Below, piece by piece: positions 47,302-57,778 of a stretch of DNA of 64,000 bases (positions within the stretch are counted from its first letter, which is position 1; the number at the start of each line of letters is the position of its first letter). Both the position numbers and the translations under genes were made by a program. Location of the stretch: NCBI GenBank assembly GCA_036924285.1, contig JAYKYS010000009.1:14694001-14758000 (forward strand). Direction: 5' to 3'. The DNA comes from Asterella californica. Its lineage: Eukaryota > Streptophyta > Marchantiopsida > Marchantiales > Aytoniaceae. Under the pieces are notes generated by a model, which searched no databases, had not been told where the DNA came from, and was given only the letters and a program-made list of their open reading frames with translations.

Positions 47302-48010
47302 CACTCCCACTTTGGAGGTTGATGCCCTCATCAACAATGATCTTTTAAGTTAACACCAAGTTCAAAATGGGTAGCCAACCCCTTGGCGTTTGAATTGCGT
47401 TCTGGTAGCTAACCCGCAATTCTCTTCTTGGCTTGAGTCTTAAGTTGTCACTTAGAAAATTCCAACTAGTCTCGAGAAAAGCCTTACCTTTTTGGCTTAC
47501 CCTAAACAAAACTAGTTGACAATTTCTAAACATTCTACTTAAGACTCTAACTTGCTAACTATAAGTATTCACACCTACTTACAAGGTCTCCCGAAACTTA
47601 CTTTCCAGTCGCAATCTGATTTGACTTAGACGCGCGACTAAGTTTACTTTGCAGTTAGAAAACCGCAAAGTAAGATCACCCCAAGCCCCAAGACAAGTAT
47701 GAAATTTCATACTTGCTTTGTCAACGCTACGGCAAACCTAAGTCTTGACATCAAGACTTAGTCTTGATTTAGATGCTTATCCAAACCAGCTCGCTTCTTT
47801 TGAGTGTGCTTCGTTCCTCCTCTTGACAACATCCTAGGCATCTGATCAGAACTAGTCATAGCCATGCACTACCAATACACTTAGACAAATTTTCAAGAAA
47901 CAAAATCTTTATTTCCAAACACAAGTCAAAGCTACAAAGTCCATCGGCCCAAATCGCCTCAAGTTGCTACTCGTATGGTTTGTAGTTTCTTCACCCCTCA
48001 CTGGAAGGAG
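47302..48010. other. Non-coding 3' internal region of the chromovirus
   Basis: Between the 3' LTR and the chromodomain. Contains repeated AAGTCTTGA/ACTTAG-rich text and no gene. Confidence 0.6.
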
Positions 48011-48039
48011 ATATCCTCATCTTGCTAACGCCCTTGTTG

Positions 48040-48210
48040 TCTTTGTCTCCGCTTGAATAGGTCCAATGCTTCGCTCGCATGTGCGAGATCTTCCTCTGGC
48101 ACCCAAGTTGCTTCCTTCAAATGGTAACCACGCCATTTGACCAAGTACTCCATCCGGTTTGATTTGCGCCGAGATCACAAAATGGACTCCACCTCATATT
48201 CTGCTTCGCC
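48040..48210 (-). pseudogene. chromovirus pol: chromodomain
   Basis: The minus strand reads EYLVKWRGYHLKEATWVPEE, with the aromatic cage and WVPEEDL typical of chromodomains that target integration to heterochromatin by binding methylated histone tails. It is followed by DLFKRRQRQQGR and a stop. The N-terminal strand is out of frame because of indels. Confidence 0.85.
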
Positions 48211-48541
48211 TTGCACGACTTCAAGTTGAGGCCTGAGTACCTGTTTGCGCTCCAGTCGATAATCGCACTTGTAAGTATTTCTTTAATAAAGAAACATGGA
48301 AAGTAGGATGCAACTGTCACTCGCGAGGAAGGTCTAATGTATAGACGTCTTCATGCGGATTCTTGACAATGACAAAAGGTCCCGTGAACTTTGATGAAAA
48401 CTTCAGCGATATTTTCTTCAGAAGTGTGAAGTTTTTCATACTTAACCATACTTCTTCGCCCACTTCAAACTTCACTTACCGCCGATGCTTGTTTACCTGC
48501 TTCGTGTATCGTTGCTGCGCCTTCTCGAGGTTCTTCTTTAC

Positions 48542-48883
48542 TTACTCCTTGCGCCACTGCATTACCGCCACCAACTCTTCAGCTGATGTTTGCCGTGTTC
48601 TTGGTCGTGTCGATGTAGAACTCCCTGCAATAGTCAAGTCAAGAGGCCCTTTTGACTCACGTCCGTAAGCCAGCAAGAAAAGCGATTCGCCGGTTGCCGA
48701 ATGCTTCGTAGAATTGTAGCAATACTCCGCAAGACTGAGCCACTCCGCCCAATCACTTTGGTCCGCGCTCACATAATTCCTCAAGTATTGATTCAAAACC
48801 GAGTTAACTCGTTCCGTTTGCCCATCTGTTTCTGGATGAAAGGCGGTACTAAATTTTAATTTAGTCCTCAATTTTTGGAACAA
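48542..48883 (-). pseudogene. chromovirus pol: integrase C-terminal half
   Basis: 113 codons containing FHPETDGQTERVN, where the third catalytic acid lies, and DWAEWLSLAEYCYNSTKHSA. It continues the integrase core from the upstream block but is separated from it by nonsense or frameshift changes around 48890-49115. Confidence 0.9.
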
Positions 48884-48974
48884 GTGTTTCCAAAAGACAC
48901 TTGTGAACTTAGAGTCTCTATCTGAAATGATACTCTCAGATAATCCATGTGAACGCCATCAAGTATCTAAGAAC

Positions 48975-50066
48975 AACCGAGAAGTCGTGAACGCTGTTGC
49001 AGTATCCAAGGTCAGAGCAAACTTCGCTAGTTTGCTAAACCGATCAACTATCACAAAAATCGCGTTGTATCCATTCAAGTCAAGCAGAGAGGTAATGAAG
49101 TCAATGCTAATGCTTTCTCAAGGTTTGGCTGGAATCGGCAAAGGATGAAGCAATCCTTGTTTCTTCTCATAAGAAACGCGATTCGCTTGATAGGTTATGC
49201 ATGTTTTCACAAAGTGGGCAACATCGTCTTTCATGTGGGGCCAATAAAACTTTTTAGCTATTACTGCTAAAGTGGACTTTTCTCCTTTATGGCTTGATAA
49301 GGGCACATCGTGAGATTCTTTTAACAACTTGGACCTAAGTTTTCCTTGTCCCACATAAACCCGGCTTTGTTTAAACATGAGTAAACCATGTCTTAGCTGC
49401 ATGTTCTGTAACTTCACTCCTCGCTTGAGTTGTTCCAGATACTCCTTCGCTTGGTCATCGCTCATGTAACCATCACGTATTCGCCTCTCCAAGTCTGACT
49501 CCTTAGGATACATAGCTCGCAACCGAGAATTCGTGAACGCTATTGCAGTATCCAAGGTCAGAGTAAACTTCGCTAGTTTGCTAAACCGGTCAACTATCAC
49601 AAAAATCGCGTTGTATCCATTCAAGTCAAGCAGAGAGGTAATGAAGTCCATGCTAATGCTTTCCCAAGGTTTGGCTGGAATCGGCAAAGGATGAAGCAAT
49701 CCTTGTTTCTTCTCATCAGAAACGCGATTCGCTTGACAGGTTATGCATGTTTTCACAAAGTGGGCAACATCGTCTTTCATGTGGGGCCAATAAAACTTTT
49801 TAGCTATTACTGCTAAAGTGGACTTTTCTCCTTTATGGCTTGATAAGGGCACATCGTGAGATTCTTTTAACAACTTGGACCTAAGTTTTCCTTGTCCCAC
49901 ATAAACCCGGCTTTGTTTAAACATGAGTAAACCATGTCTTAGCTGCATGTTCTGTAACTTCACTCCTCGCTTGAGTTGTTCCAGATACTCCTTCGCTTGG
50001 TCATCGCTCATGTAACCATCACGTATTCGCCTCTCCAAGTCTGACTCCTTAGGATACATAGCTCGC
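48975..50066 (-). repeat. Exact 546-bp in-frame tandem duplication within chromovirus pol
   Basis: 48975-49520 and 49521-50066 are direct copies of 546 bp each (182 codons), differing at about nine positions. Each covers the linker after RNase H, the integrase zinc domain and the start of the integrase core. Because 546 is a multiple of three, the reading frame passes through both. The translationally downstream copy (48975-49520) has CITYQ where the zinc domain needs CITCQ, and a TGA replacing Trp after PAKP. Confidence 0.95.
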
Positions 50067-50338
50067 AAAATCTGTGTTGACGATGGAAGATATTCTTCCT
50101 TGCGACTCAAGGCGTCAGGAACCATATTGTCCTTTCTCGCTTTGTGGATCAATTTCATGTTCATGAGCGCCAAGGTATCATGCCACCGTAGTTGCTTTGG
50201 CGTCACTCGATCTTGTGTCTCAAAGTACTTGAGCGAAATGTTGTCAGTATACACTTGGATTTTGTGAGTCTTAAGTAATGCCGTCATTTCCTCAAGCAAT
50301 GAACCACCACAAATAGTTCTTTCTCGTGAGTCAGCCAT
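49118..50338 (-). pseudogene. chromovirus pol: RNase H end plus duplicated integrase N-terminal region
   Basis: 406 codons. Begins in RNase H (IQVYTDNISLKYFETQ, DNMVPDALSRKEEY), then integrase zinc domain copy 1 (SHDVPLSSHKGEKS ... CITCQANR) and the core start MDFITSLLDLNGYNAIF. It re-enters the same linker (RAMYPKESDLERR) and repeats the zinc domain as CITYQANR, ending at TGA after LPIPAKP. The duplication produces an integrase with a first Asp segment interrupted by a second zinc domain, an arrangement unlikely to be functional. Confidence 0.9.
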
Positions 50339-50523
50339 CGACTCTCTGTCCCAGATAGCTTCTTGTTTTCGTACGCTACAGGTTTTCCATCCTGCACCAA
50401 CACTCCACCAGTCGCATAGTCGCTCGCGTCCGTGTGCACCTTGAATGGTTTGTCAAACTCCGGTAGCTTCAAAATTGGCGCCTTTGACAAAATAGCTTTG
50501 ATAGTCCGAAACGCATCATCCAC
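50284..50523 (-). pseudogene. chromovirus pol: RNase H N-terminal part
   Basis: 79 codons: FKVHTDASDYATGGVLVQDG with the first catalytic Asp, then ESRWLTHEKELFVVVHCL. It overlaps the next block in another frame, so an indel lies near 50290-50330. Confidence 0.9.
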
Positions 50524-50541
50524 CTCCTTGGTCCAACTTAC

Positions 50542-51147
50542 CTACGCGTCTTTGCCCGTCCAATCCGTCAGCGGCTTCGCGATCTTTGAAAACCCCTTCA
50601 CATACTTGCGGTAGAACTGCACCAATCCTAAGAATCGCCGCATCTCCTTCACTGTAGTCGGAGCCTCCCAAGTCACAATCGCGTCCACCTTCTGCATATC
50701 CGGGTCGACTCCTTCTGCACTAATGACATGTCCCAAGAAGTTAATGTGCTCCAAACCAAACTCACTCTTGTCAACGTTGGCAAACAGCTTATGCTCCCGT
50801 AGCTTTGTCAACACCACCCTTAGCTGCTCCACGTGCGACTCCAAGGTTTTGGAGTAGATCAAGATGTCGTCGATGTAAACGATGACAAACTCATCCATCT
50901 CCTCGTGCAAAATTGTGTTCATCAATGTAGTGAACGTCGAAGGGGCGTTGCAGAGTCCAAATGGCATCACCACGAATTCAAACGATCCGTATCTGGTTCG
51001 ACAAGCGGTCTTCTCAACATCTGGGTCAGCTATCCGGATCTGGCAATATCCTGACTTCAAGTCTATCTTGCTGAAGTACTTTGCGCCCATTAGCCTATCA
51101 AAGAGGTCGTCTATCCTTGGCAAAGGATAATTATTCTTCACCGTCAT
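50542..51147 (-). pseudogene. chromovirus pol: reverse transcriptase core
   Basis: 201 codons. FSKIDLKSGYCQIRI, VMPFGLCNAPSTF, catalytic VIVYIDDILIYSKT, NFLGHVISAEG and RRFLGLVQFYRKY follow the gypsy RT order. The frame ends at TAG after DWTGKDA, where intact relatives continue into RNase H. Confidence 0.93.
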
Positions 51148-51273
51148 CTTATTGAGTGCACGATAATCTACGCAGAGTCGTAACTTCCCATCCTTCTTCT
51201 TTGCAAAAAGAACTAGGGCTCCATAAGGTGACTTACTGGTTCGAATATATCCTCGCGCTAATAGCTCACCGAG

Positions 51274-51528
51274 TTATCTTTTCAACTCAAGGAGTTCCAC
51301 CTGATTGAGTCGGTAAGAGGCTTTGTAAGGTGGTTCTGACCATGGCAAGACCTCAATCTTGTGATCCACCACCCGCCTTGGAAGTAAATCAGCAGGTAAC
51401 TCATCCGTCAAGACATCCTCAAACTCCTTAATCACTTCGCGAAGCACCTCCGGAAGTTTAATCACGTCTCCTGATGTTTTCTCTTGTCCGTCACCCGCCA
51501 TCAAATCTGCAACCCGCATCAAACACAT
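51274..51528 (-). pseudogene. chromovirus pol: region between protease and RT
   Basis: 84 codons with EFEDVLTDELPADLLPRR and DHKIEVLPWSEPPYKASYR, the usual gypsy lead-in to RT. A TAA after LELKR stops it; in the same frame the next codons continue GELLARGYIRTS, so the break is a nonsense change. Confidence 0.88.
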
Positions 51529-51531
51529 GAC

Positions 51532-52047
51532 TCAGTCGTTGAAGTCCATCTGTTTATCTTTGATCAAATTCACCGCAAAGTCGTCAATTTTCCGCGCCTT
51601 CCGGATCAGCCTCACTCCCAGCTTCCGTCCTTTAACTCTAACATTCAACCTTAAAGGTTTCCGCCTAAGTTCCACTTCAAATCTGTCCAAGAAAGTGTTC
51701 CCCAAAACCGCATGGATATCATCCATCTCGCACACCGTGAAGTTCTCTGTGAACTCCAACTTCCCACACGCAAATCGTACGTCCAAGGCCACTTCAGAAG
51801 TTTGGTACGTCTTGTCCTTGGCAAAACGCACCTGAATAGGCTTGTCTGCCTTGGAGGTAGACAAGCCCAACTTCTTCACCAACTTTAGACTTATGAAGGA
51901 GTGAGTCGCTCCTGTGTCCACAAGAAAAATAACATCACGGTTAGCAACCTTGGCTTGTAGAAACATCAATCCCGGCGTCTTCTTCGTGGTTCTCAAGGTC
52001 ACAGTCATCTGGCACTCCAACAAGTCCTTTGCAACAAATGCATTCAT
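51532..52047 (-). pseudogene. chromovirus pol: retropepsin-like protease
   Basis: 171 codons. Catalytic FLVDTGATHSFIS, then VRFAKDKTYQT and AVLGNTFLDRFEVEL (flap and hydrophobic ILGxxFL-like segment). Cleaves the polyprotein. Joined upstream to the gag zinc knuckle through a damaged stretch. Confidence 0.9.
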
Positions 52048-52049
52048 GC

Positions 52050-53156
52050 TACAGTTACTAACCTTAGGTTTCGTACACCCTTTAGCAATATGGCCCGCCT
52101 CGCCTCAGTTGTAGCAAGTAAACTTAGCACCATTGTCCTTCTAAGGTGTTTGCCCCTTAGGTTTTGCTCCTGTTTGCTGCCGCTTTGCTGCCGAGGCAGA
52201 AGTATCCTTCTGATCTTTCTCACCTCCATCCCACTGTCGCTTGAAGCCCTTGTTCTTCTTTTGGAACTTGTCCGTGCTGCGTGGTTCAAAAGGATTCTGT
52301 TGCTGGACTTCATCGTCCCCAATTCGCTCCGCTAGCTTCAAAAGTTCGGCACATGTCTCCGATAGCTTCGGCATACGAAAGAGAGCCTTCTCCGAGCTAG
52401 ACTTGAGTCCTCCAATGAATATACATATCTTGGTCTCCTCAGTCCACCTAGAGAACGAGTCTAGTTTGGCACTGAACTCACGCACATAAGCACTTAAGGT
52501 CCCCATTTCAGTCTCACCAACTCAACACCGTCCCGAATCTTTTGATACTCCAGAGTGAATCGTCTCGCGAGCAACTCCTTAAACTCTTTCCAACCAAGCG
52601 CTGAGACAGTCAAGGCATGCTCATCCCTGTATGCAGTCCACCAGAGAAGCGCATGGTCCTTCAGGAACGTAACCGCCGCTCTCACCTTGTCTGACTCCTT
52701 AACTTGTTGCGCCTCGAAGTATAGATCCAGCTCAGTTAAGAAATCCTTAACCTTACGAGCCCGCCCTATACCTGAAAACGGGGTCGGCAAATTCGTCTTA
52801 CAAAGCTTTCTGGTAGACGAGGAACTTCCTTGGCCTGCCTCAAGTTCAGCGATACGTTTATCCCTGGAGACCATGCCTTCCTGCATGGTCTTCATCATCT
52901 TGATGAGTTCCGCATACAAGACTCCTTGACTTCCCGCACCTGCATCGTTGGGCACCGTTGGCAAGACTCCATCTTGCTGCACTGGTGCCGCAGCTGGTAT
53001 TGGGCTTCCTTGACGTTGGGTTGAAGGTTGTTGGTTATCGTCCCCTAACTGTGCCTCGGGGCTAGCTCGAGTCGATCTCCTCCCGTTAGCCGCTCCTCGT
53101 TTCTTGGTCTTCCTCTTGGAACTCTGCCGTCGTCGGCCATCGCTCCAAGTGTTCAC
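52050..53156 (-). pseudogene. chromovirus gag with damaged zinc knuckle
   Basis: 53156-52494 carries the gag capsid segment (LDLYFEAQQV, VTFLKDHALLWW, FKELLARRF, YQKIRDGVELV). A one-base loss near 52500 shifts it into 52506-52141 (MGTLSAYVREFSAKL, FIGGLKSSS), which ends in TAG after KGQTP. The zinc knuckle follows in frame, but its second Cys codon is TGA at 52105-52107 (C-Y-N-stop-GEAGHIAKGC). Gag would package element RNA. Confidence 0.9.
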
Positions 53157-53247
53157 CTAGAAACGCTGATCTGCTTCGTGTCTCGCGTCCCTCCTCAAGC
53201 GTCCAGCCTTTAGCCGCTACCTCAAGTTCTCCCTCACCGAAGCGTCG

Positions 53248-53259
53248 GCTCTGATACCA
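53248..53259 (-). other. Primer-binding site of the chromovirus
   Basis: Minus strand TGGTATCAGAGC, complementary to plant tRNA-iMet, three bases from the 5' LTR. Confidence 0.92.
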
Positions 53260-53262
53260 CTT

Positions 53263-54415
53263 TTCGCGCACCTACCGCCTTGTTGCGTCAGCGGAAGCTC
53301 TTGCTCAGTAGGTCCCGAAATTTACACCGCTAACTTGCAAACACAATCACAAGTTAGCGTCCATGAACCACTTACCTTATCTCAGTTTGGTCCGGACTGG
53401 AGCCGGACCGTCTCCCTAATCATCAAGCTCAGCATTCTCTAAGTCTTGACCTAGATCCGCCTAGGTTGGTCCCAAACATGAGCAAGTCACAAGATGACTT
53501 GGGGCGGACTTCCCATAAAGTCCATGGTCTTAAACGGTGCTTCCAGCACACCTAGCGGCCCAACCGCCCGTGATGTCCGTGTGGGTCTAGGCTCCCGAAC
53601 GGTGGTCTAACCCGCCGACTCGTTTCCTAGTCTTGCCCCAGCCCTTACATCGTTCCTAAGTCCAAACGTCTAAGTCTGGACGAGAACGTGCCTTGGAACC
53701 GGCCCAGCCATCACCTCATGCCCCCAGAGTCTGCCCACCGAACCCTGGGCGTCGGGTGACTCGTCTTGACCCACCCAGGCATCGAGCCCCCCTCATATAT
53801 ACTTCTGGGGATCGGCGGCCCCGTCCTCCTCTTTGGTCCCTGAAAATTATATCACAATCCGATCGTGGTTCAGCCATAACTTCGAGCTCGGAGGTCAGTT
53901 CGAGGAGTGTTATATATCACTGGAAAGCCCTCGACGAGACCTTTCCAATGATACCTCACTCGCCTCGAGATCTTACGTGGAGCTCTGTCTACGACCTAAA
54001 ACGTCTCTGGAGCTCCAACACTTAGTCATTTTTCGAAAACCTGTGGTCTAGACCCAAACTCGAACCCTGTGGTTCAGACCAGCGTCCGAACCACAGTCCG
54101 TCTGCGTCTCTGATCCACGTCTTGGTCCCGCGTCTCGGACCCACGTCTCAGACCTATGTTCCATACTCATATTTCGGTCCATTCCCAGACTTGCCCCCTT
54201 AGGTCAGCGTTCGTCTGGGGTCGTCTTGGGATAGGCCCTTAGGTCCTAGCCCAATGTTCCAACCTTGGTTCAGAGAACCACTTAGGGTTCATCTGATCTC
54301 GACTTCCCGGCCAAGCCGTTCAGTCCCACTCGCAGCGTTCGCAACCTAGCGCAAGTTCACTAGGGTTCTGTTGCACGCGTCTGCGTCTGATCTTGAGACT
54401 GAGGGTCGCGACACT
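53263..54415 (-). repeat. 5' LTR of the chromovirus (~1153 bp)
   Basis: Matches 46176-47301 with scattered substitutions and an expanded GACCCACGTCTCA-like minisatellite at ~54100-54150. Open frames within it are repeat by-products. Confidence 0.9.
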
Positions 54416-54919
54416 AGATCTACCTATCGGAGAAAACGGATATCAGATAAGACGATCCGCTTGGGCGGTGTGTGTGGTTTTAAGCCGCAGGAAGAAATTT
54501 TTGAAAGTTCGGTCACCTGTGATAAAAAATTGACGATATCTCGGCTGTTGGGAGTCAGATCTGAAGGTTTCTTAGGCCAACGGAGTCAGAGAAGAAGACC
54601 TTAACGACATGTGAAGACCGTTTGACGAAAGGAGAAAGTTCTCATATAGGTCTTTTTCAGTTCCTTCGTTGCGGTTTTCATCTTTTTTAGTTCGTTGGAG
54701 TTCTAGTTGGTTATGCACAACTTGTGGTAGCTAGCTTTAGCTAAGAGCTTGTACATGAATGTTGTTTAGACTTGGGTTTGAATCGTGTGATACTAGGGCA
54801 GCTTTTTTTGTTAGCAAAAAGATGTTTCTCTTGCTTTGAGCTACGCTTCGATAGTTTTGGTCTGGGTTGAGATTTCGAGATTTGTTGTAGAGGGTTTGGA
54901 AGTAGAGTGCAGAACGCTG
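54416..54919 (+). repeat. Left arm of the large inverted repeat, inner part
   Basis: Continues the homology interrupted by the chromovirus: AGATCTACCTATCGGAGAA here corresponds to the minus strand near 56450. Similarity ends at about AGAACGCTGT. Confidence 0.8.
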
Positions 54920-55948
54920 TCGTGTCGTGGACCGGTTTGGATACGAATTGACAATGTTGTCATAAGCAGAATTTCTTTGTGTAGCAAGCGCCATCATATC
55001 CATTTATCCTTGGACAATCATACATCACGTCCATGCGAATAATGACGAAGGTACTAGATGACAGATGGACGTATGCTCAAATTCGAAGCCAAGATGGAAA
55101 GAAAGCAAGGCATTTTCTCACTATACTTGTCAATCATGAGTGCAACAAGGATCGCTTGAGGGAGAATCCGCTTCCGAGAGTGAATGAAAAATTCAACGAT
55201 TTTTTATAGGTAGCACTATAGAACGAGATTGTAGTGGTACAAAGCATGAGGTACTCTCGCTTTCGCAAGAAGAAAATATTTTTTGTACAAGGTTTATGAG
55301 GTTTTTTGAGTGCGGGATTTTTATGTATAAGGAAGTTGAAAAATTAGGAAGAAAAGATAAAAAAACGTTGTCGTGTTGTGGTGCGACTCTTGTGTGAAAT
55401 TCTCATAGAATTTAAGATGTATTTCTTTTCTATGTTCCGCGAACCTTCTCATGTAACTCGCTTGAGAGCATATTATGTGTCACGTTCACGATTATCTGAG
55501 ATGTGAGATTGCACAATAATAAAATGTGTCAGCTCAATGATCCGTGGACATTCACGTTGTCGTGTGAGATTTTGCATGAAGGATGTTCAGAAAAACGCGA
55601 GGTTCCCGGCTGTGGAGATGTAGTGTGCTGAACAGAGAACAAGAAAGAGAAACACGAAAACAAAAACGAACGTCGCTACATATACCAACTCTAAACGCAT
55701 ATACACTGCCGGTTTTTTCTCCTAAGAACTCAAGATTGAAAAATAGACCAAAGCGATGTCGTGTCGGATTTTGCATGAAGGATGTCCAGGAAAACGCGAG
55801 GTTCTTGGCTGTGGATGTAGTGTGCTGAACAGAGACAAGAAAGAGACAAACAAGCACGAAATCGAGCGTTGCAATATATACCAACTCTCAATGTACATAC
55901 ACTGCCGGTTCTTTCTCCTAAGAACTCAAGACTGAAAAACAAACCAGA
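54920..55948. other. Loop between the inverted-repeat arms
   Basis: Unique spacer with no recognisable gene. It contains several GTCGTGT(C/T)G motifs (e.g. ~54919, ~55370, ~55559, ~55758) and most of a ~199-bp tandem duplication. Confidence 0.5.
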
Positions 55949-55953
55949 GCGGT
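55559..55953. repeat. ~199-bp tandem duplication
   Basis: GTCGTGT(G/C)(A/G)GATTTTGCATGAAGG begins copies at 55559 and 55758. The two copies are ~90% similar through TGCCGGTT(T/C)TTTCTCCTAAG to AAAGCGAT / AGAGCGGT. Confidence 0.85.
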
Positions 55954-56958
55954 CTGTACTCTGCTTCAAAACCCTCTACAACGAGTCCCTGAATCTCAAC
56001 CCAGACCCAAAACTATCGAAGCGTAGCCCAAAGCAAGAGAAACACCTCCTCACACGATTCAAACCCAAGTCCAAACAACTTTCATGTACAAGCTCTTAGC
56101 TAAAGGTAGCTACCACAAGCTGTACATAACCAACTAGAACTCCAACAAACTAAAAAAAGTGAAAACCATAGCGGAGAAATCAAAAAAGGCGTATCTGAGA
56201 ACTTTCTCTTTTCGTCAAATGGTCTTCAGATGTCGATAAGATCTTCTTCTCTGAATTCTTTGGCCCAAGAAACCAAGGTTTCTTGGGTCAACGTATTCAG
56301 GGAAGAAGACCAACTCCCAACAGCCAAGATATTGCTGATTTTCGGTCGCAGGTGACGAACATTCAAAACTCCTCCCTGCGGTTTAAAACCGCACACACTG
56401 CTCAAACGGATCGTCTGATCTGATATCCATCTTCTCTGGTAGGTAGATCTAGCTACCCTTAACACAACGAGACTCCAAACAAGCCGTTTGGAGTTCCCCT
56501 CACAAAACCACGCAAGAGATTTGATTGTAGGATGCAAAAAACTAACGTAAATCAACTCCCTACAACTCAACTCGCTCACCACATCCAAACCAACAACCCA
56601 ATCCACATACAGTCTTCTCTTATGTATAGATGAAGACTCCCTGATCGCATAGGCACCAAGAACGAAGAGCTTGGCTCACCGATCGCGAAGAACAACCCAA
56701 CTTCAGATCGCAAACGAACAAAAATATGAAGTAAGCGCTTCCCTGCGAGCCAATTTCACTTAGAACTCCCAACCCGTCCAATGAAACTTCGTATCGTCTT
56801 CAATTTCCTGAAGAACTTGACGTTCTGATCTCGATGGATCCAAGGACAGCAAGTTTGGACTCCGTAACGACCCGAACGGCCCGAACGGCCCGAACGGCTC
56901 GAACGGTCCAACTCTCTTTCACAAGTCACTGAAGCACACCAAATCTTCTTTCTACGTC

Positions 56959-57228
56959 TCAATTTTTCTCATAACACACTCCCCGGTCCGTCTCTTCATG
57001 AACCATCTTAACCAACGCGTAGCCTGCACAGATCTGAACCCAACGACGCCTTGCGTGTTTGCACTGGACCTCCAAATCTCCCGAACCGTCTGTTGACAGA
57101 TCGCAAGTGCAAGTTAACCCCTTAAGCTGCTCCTTTACGTTAGACGTTGTACGTACAAGAATTCTCAGATTATGAGGAAGCAAGCCTCTTGCGTCTTTAG
57201 TATAGCGTCTGGAGCTGCAAATATCCAA
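56959..57228 (-). pseudogene. Unknown open frame conserved between the two inverted-repeat arms
   Basis: 89 codons, not recognised; starts with an ATG inside ATTGGATATTTGCAG, which could equally be an intron acceptor. The left-arm counterpart (~45440-45700) keeps the same residues at many positions (DGSGDL, VQ, ARRRWV, ICA, LVKMV, EET-RGV) while carrying several stop codons. This substitution pattern suggests descent from a coding sequence, perhaps part of a retrotransposon or gene family. Charged and basic; no membrane segment. Confidence 0.4.
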
Positions 57229-57266
57229 TCAGCAAATTAAACTAAGGCCCAGCTTGATTTTCTCAT

Positions 57267-57720
57267 CTTTCGAGTCTCGTAACTTTTCCACTAGACGTCC
57301 AAATGAAATAAACAAAGTGCCTATGGAAAGCTGACAACAAGCTCTACCCATTGATGCGATGAAAGTGAAGATCCCAAGTTGTACTAAAAGTCCGTAAGCT
57401 ATGGCTTAGCTTGTTTTACCCATCTTTCGAGTCTCGTAACTTCTCCACTAGGCATCCAAATGAAGTAGACAAAGTGCTTATGGAAAGCTGACAAAGAGCT
57501 TTGTCCATTGATGTGATAAAAGTGAAGATCCGAAGTCGTGCCAAAAGCTCGTAAGCTGGAGCCTAGCTTGTTGTACCCATCTTTCGAGCCTCGTAACTTC
57601 CCCACTAGGTGTCCAAATGAAGTAGACAAAGTGCCTATGAAAAGCTGACAACAAGCTCTATCCATTGATGCGATAAAGTGAAGATCCCAAGTTGTGCCAA
57701 AACCGTAAGTTGAGGCCTAG
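57267..57720. repeat. ~157-bp tandem repeat, three units
   Basis: Units begin CTTTCGAG(T/C)CTCGTAACTT at 57267, 57424 and 57581. Two inverted counterparts lie at ~45100-45400 in the left arm. Each includes CAAATGAA(A/G)TA(A/G)ACAAAGTGC. Confidence 0.88.
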
Positions 57721-57778
57721 CTTATTTTATCAATGAGTGTCTTTGGAATGATAATAGTCAAAATTTGATTTTCATGTA

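Larger units (their letters stand above)
46176..54415 (-). mobile_element. Ty3/gypsy chromovirus, ~8.2 kb, with internal duplication
   Basis: Minus-strand order: 5' LTR 53263-54415, primer-binding site 53248-53259, gag, protease, reverse transcriptase, RNase H, integrase, chromodomain, 3' LTR 46176-47301. It sits inside the left arm of an inverted repeat and is flanked by AGAT. Coding is broken by several stops and frameshifts, so it is defective. The RT-before-integrase order and C-terminal chromodomain define a chromovirus. Confidence 0.93.
55949..57778 (-). repeat. Right arm of the large inverted repeat
   Basis: Reverse complement corresponds to 45048-46175 followed by 54416-54919. It holds the uninterrupted version of the chromovirus target site and three ~157-bp tandem units. 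The outer end abuts a gypsy protease remnant at 57779. Confidence 0.8.

Noticed and set aside
45048..57778. The inverted repeat as simple TIRs of one 12.7-kb transposon
   Set aside because: No target duplication was found outside the arms, the interior lacks a transposase, and the right edge abuts a truncated gypsy gene.
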